From: Erpobdella octoculata
Taxonomy: Eukaryota > Annelida > Clitellata > Hirudinida > Erpobdellidae
NCBI GenBank assembly: GCA_963978895.1
Contig: OZ022240.1
Span: 8,469,268 to 8,533,267, forward strand
DNA length: 64,000 nt
Reading direction: 5' to 3'
Shown: piece after piece, positions 18,738-64,000 of the stretch
Layout of the letters: the number at the start of each line of letters is the position of its first letter
Position numbering within the stretch: position 1 is the first letter of the stretch
Made by a program: the position numbers and the translations under genes
Notes under the pieces: generated by a model
The model's database searches: none
Told to the model about the DNA's origin: nothing
Seen by the model: only the letters and a program-made list of their open reading frames with translations

Positions 18738-21700
18738 TTCGACTGTATTCCAAAAGGGACAAATTTACCTTCAGATGTTTCGAGACCAAAAATAATATTC
18801 AGATCTGAAACTATATTACACCTATGTTTATGTCTCTTGTACCATGTGTATGTCTCTTGAGAATATTTCATGGAATTATTTGAAGAACCTGCTTGATTGG
18901 AAGGAGGGGCCAAGAAGGACACAAATGCAAAACTGACCAATAGGATGACCTGGTGAGACTGAATGACAGCTGGTCACTGGAATGATGCATGGACAAATTT
19001 CATGGATGATTTCAATTGATTCACTGATTAGTGACCTCAGCAATTCAAATTTAGAATATAATTTTATATAATTACGTTACATGCTTTTTGTCGAAGCAAA
19101 TAAAAATGGTTCTTCAATTATTGGCATGATTTTTCAAAAAAGACTTTTTTACTGTAATTTATTAATATGTTTTTCTTTTTTTTATATTTTTGCATTAAGC
19201 ACATCATTAAAATTTTGCTTTTCAAACTATAAAAATTATTTCAAAAGTTTTATGCAATAAGCTCATTATGAGTTGAGAAAGAGGGTAGTTGAAGAGTGAG
19301 CACAGGCAAACAACGATGACCACGGGGACCACGGGGTTCTGGGATCAGAGATGAGGGATCAAAAATTCAGAACAATCTTTTTCATGCATCAGCACCACGT
19401 AAGCAGATATTTTTTTAAGTGTTTCTGATTTTAATTAAACACAATTAGCGCCAGTTGACCGTTTGAAGATTCCGACATCAGCGTGAAATTAGTAAATACA
19501 GACGGTCATGTTTATTCATAATGTTGCTTAACAGTGTGACATGCCATTTATTTCTTCATTGGTACACAATTAGCCGCACAATCGCCTACAATTTCATTGT
19601 GATTTTGTGGCTTCAAGCAATCCACGCACTCACTCGTGCGAAACCTCATGAGAACCTATGTGAAATTCACTCTTAATTATTATTTCAAGTTAATTTTCTA
19701 TTTATTCATTAATCTATGTTACTGTTTTTTAATATAAAAAATATTTTACGTGATTTTTAAAATTAAGATATTTTGACTTTCTTCGGATGAAAATCCAGAA
19801 CATCTAATCTTCGTTTAAGCCCACCATGAAAATTTGATCAAGCCAATCATAGAAGTAGTACAAAATTGTTCAAACCATGATGCTAATGGATCATTGGAGC
19901 GAAACCAGGTCTCGTACTTATTGTAGCATTGGTTAAGTTGAACGAGCAACTTGCAATAATGAATAGTCTTGAATGTACTCGTACAGCTATGCTTAAAATA
20001 GAAGTCGTATTGACAAATTTGCGGCCAATTCAGACGACAATACTCACGACTCTCATTGAGAGTATCTCAATACAACGTCAGAGTAGAGTCGTGACCCGGG
20101 CGGTAAAACGACTGTGGAGGTGTCCTCATCCTTGGTTCATTTCTCCACGAGTTATCTACTGTACTCTACTAACAGCTGGTCTGTTAGGAAAGATTTTATA
20201 TATCGGATTATAAGTTAAACTATTTTAATAAAGAAAAGCACAAATTTTGGATTACATCAACGTAACTTTCTTCTTCTTCTTCTTTTTTTTTGTACATGAC
20301 GTACTCTGCAGAGGTAAGTTCTACTCGGGTAATACAATTTTACTAAAAATGTGTTTAAATATACTGGTTCTATTGAATTGATTTGTTCATAGCTTTAAAA
20401 TGTACGGACATGAAAACTTATTGAAAGAATTAAACCTCAATTCAATAACATGTTTTTTTGGTCAGTGTAAAGGCTGCCAAACCCCAAACACTGGATCTGG
20501 GCTGGAGTGGGGGCAGGCTTTAGGGGCTCCAAAATTTTAGTTGCTCAATTTGTATTCCTTATTACTATTTTAATTCCATAAAAAATGAGCATCCAGACTC
20601 ATCTTTCAGCCATCAATCGTTTTTAAGAAAAAAAGTTTAATACCTTTAAGAATAATTTTCCTGAAAATAAGGCAAAATTATTCCTTCTCCTTTTGGTCAT
20701 CGGCTTTTTTTTAGAAACAAATTCAATACGACAGCCAAGCAATATTTGTGTAACATATCAGTAAAGGGAATTAACTAATCGTATAACTTAATAATCAATG
20801 TATTAACATACATGTATCATCAATGTATCAATGTATTAATATTTGCGCTCACGTTAAAAATGTTAAAAAAATTCTTTCTACTACACGTGCATAATCCATA
20901 ATTCCATAATTAAAAATAAACTTCATAATATACACCGTTCAGAACATTATTGAACAAAAGTATTCCATTCGTACTACTTGTTCGAGCTTGGAAAAGAAGA
21001 TTATTGAGTTGGATTGGATATTGTGGATATGTTTCCACAGAGTCTTGAGGAGTGAAGCGGTTTTGAGATGGAATGAATCCAAAATGGTAGAATTTGGCGG
21101 TGACGGTATAATGTACAAGATGCTCCCAGATTTTCTTCAGTCCGTTTTTAAATTATTCAAAGAAAACAATATTTAATTTTTCAAATCAAAACTTTCAAAT
21201 AAGAACTTTGTTTTTTTCTATATTAATTCAAAAGTTTCTAATATTTCCGTCCTCACGTACTTCACATATTAAGTATTTATAAAACTGTAGACAACGTGTT
21301 TTTGTACTTTATAAACATATCATCATAAAAAAACGTTGTAATAATTTGATTCGAGAAAGTTTCTTGCATTCTTCATCCTCACATACTTTACATTTCGCTT
21401 ATTTAGAAAACTGTGAACAACATCTCTCTATTTTATTATCACGTTTTTCTTAGCTTGTTTTCTTTTCTGTCAGGGTTGGCAAATTTTAACGAATATTGAA
21501 ACAATTACTATCATCCGATTTGGCTGAAAGCTGGTGTATATAATTGTTGTCAATGACAATGCATTCTATAACATTTTCAGATTTATTGGACCAAATGAAT
21601 ATAAAATATATTATTAAGTTAATTTAAATTTAAAAATTTAAAAAATACTATTTTTCTTTAGATAAATAAACTATCCGTTTTTAGTTTAATCAAGAAAAAC

Positions 21701-22304
21701 GAAATTAAATTTTTAAATCAAAAATTTATAATAAAAACATTGATTTGTTTGTAAAGACCACGTTTTTCTTCTGCACTTAAAAAAAACAAAAATAATTCTC
21801 TTGCTTTATAAATTTTGTTAACATACACACTAAGATCTAACAGCATTCCAGAATATAAAGCTATGCGACCTACGTTATAAGTTATAGAAATTTACTGTTA
21901 GCTCTTAGTATGTATGTTAAAAAGTTCTATATAGCCAGATAATTATTTTTGTTTTTTTAGTGCAGAACGTGGTTTTTTAAAAGTTTTTCAAGTATTATTA
22001 TTATTGTATTTATTATCAACCTCAAACATGATTTGACAAAAATTAGAAACTGCCGAATTACAAAATATAAAGGATCTGTGAAAAACGATGTTTTAACGGT
22101 CCATATTATTTTATTTTATACATGAAAATAATTTTTGGATTTTTTATTGTTCTAAAATTTTAATTTTGCAATTAGAATGATGAAAAATTAAAAAAAGTTG
22201 ACGCGGACAGTAATTCATAACGGGCAAACTATCTATTATTTTATTTTTGTCTATACGCATATAGATATGTGAGAATACTTAAAGAATTGTTTGTGTTTTT
22301 AGAA
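18738..22304. other. Intergenic region between divergent Rx-like and collagen genes
   Basis: About 3.6 kb between the two start codons. It must contain both promoters and 5' UTRs, but no clear TATA/CCAAT cluster stands out. An AG acceptor (TTTGTGTTTTTAG) lies 2 bp before the collagen ATG, so a 5' UTR exon probably sits here. Contains part of a dispersed repeat near 20570-20730 and a relative of family Q near 21530. Short frames at 19929-20213 and 20988-21176 have no recognisable domain. Confidence 0.6.

Positions 22305-64000
<41,696 letters not shown>

Noticed and set aside
19929..20213. 94-codon frame upstream of the collagen gene
   Set aside because: No recognisable domain, no splice or promoter context; left as part of the intergenic region.

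Overview
This window is animal nuclear DNA: spliced genes with GT-AG introns, an AT-rich background, long (TA)n and trinucleotide arrays, a short interstitial TTAGGG-type tract, and many hAT, LINE, SINE and Ty3/Gypsy remnants. The two well-supported host genes are a paired-like homeobox gene of the Rx/Rax type and a very large collagen. The species cannot be named from the sequence. The threonine-rich collagen recalls annelid cuticle collagens, so a marine invertebrate, perhaps a lophotrochozoan, is a guess and not a result.

Layout. 0-11.8 kb is repeat-dominated: a CR1/L2-like LINE remnant (minus strand), a 562-bp tandem duplication carrying a partial RNase P/MRP subunit of the POP7/Rpp20 type (minus strand), tRNA-like SINE heads fused to TA arrays, a Gypsy gag-protease fossil, and four hAT-like non-autonomous elements recognised by terminal inverted repeats and 8-bp target duplications. 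11.8-18.7 kb holds the Rx-like gene on the minus strand in three phase-compatible exons: octapeptide and His-run exon, acidic region plus first 3/4 of the homeodomain, and recognition helix plus C-terminus. Its second intron contains a ~450-bp trinucleotide array that starts about 45 bp after the splice donor. 18.7-22.3 kb is the intergenic region between two head-to-head (divergent) genes.

22.3-64 kb (running off the right edge) is one plus-strand collagen gene. I can trace 31 coding exons: a signal-peptide exon, a tiny linker exon, two exons of a non-collagenous domain that I do not recognise, then Gly-X-Y exons. All exon junctions from exon 5 on split a Gly codon after its first G (phase 1). 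After a few imperfections in exons 5-9 the repeat appears uninterrupted for about 999 triplets (exons 10-31) and is still going at the window end. Thr is the commonest Y residue, Pro is scarce and Trp-containing triplets recur.

The large introns of the collagen gene store the remaining elements: an antisense Gypsy copy with a SAP-like motif in gag and a tRNA-Leu-type primer binding site (intron 2), a degraded DUF4371-type hAT transposase, two opposite-facing copies of one hAT family with hATC remnants, a hAT-like insertion inside a minisatellite, an interstitial telomere-like tract (intron 3), an integrase tail and an element with inverted, iterated arms (intron 10), and a 487-bp hAT-like MITE with perfect target duplication (intron 12).
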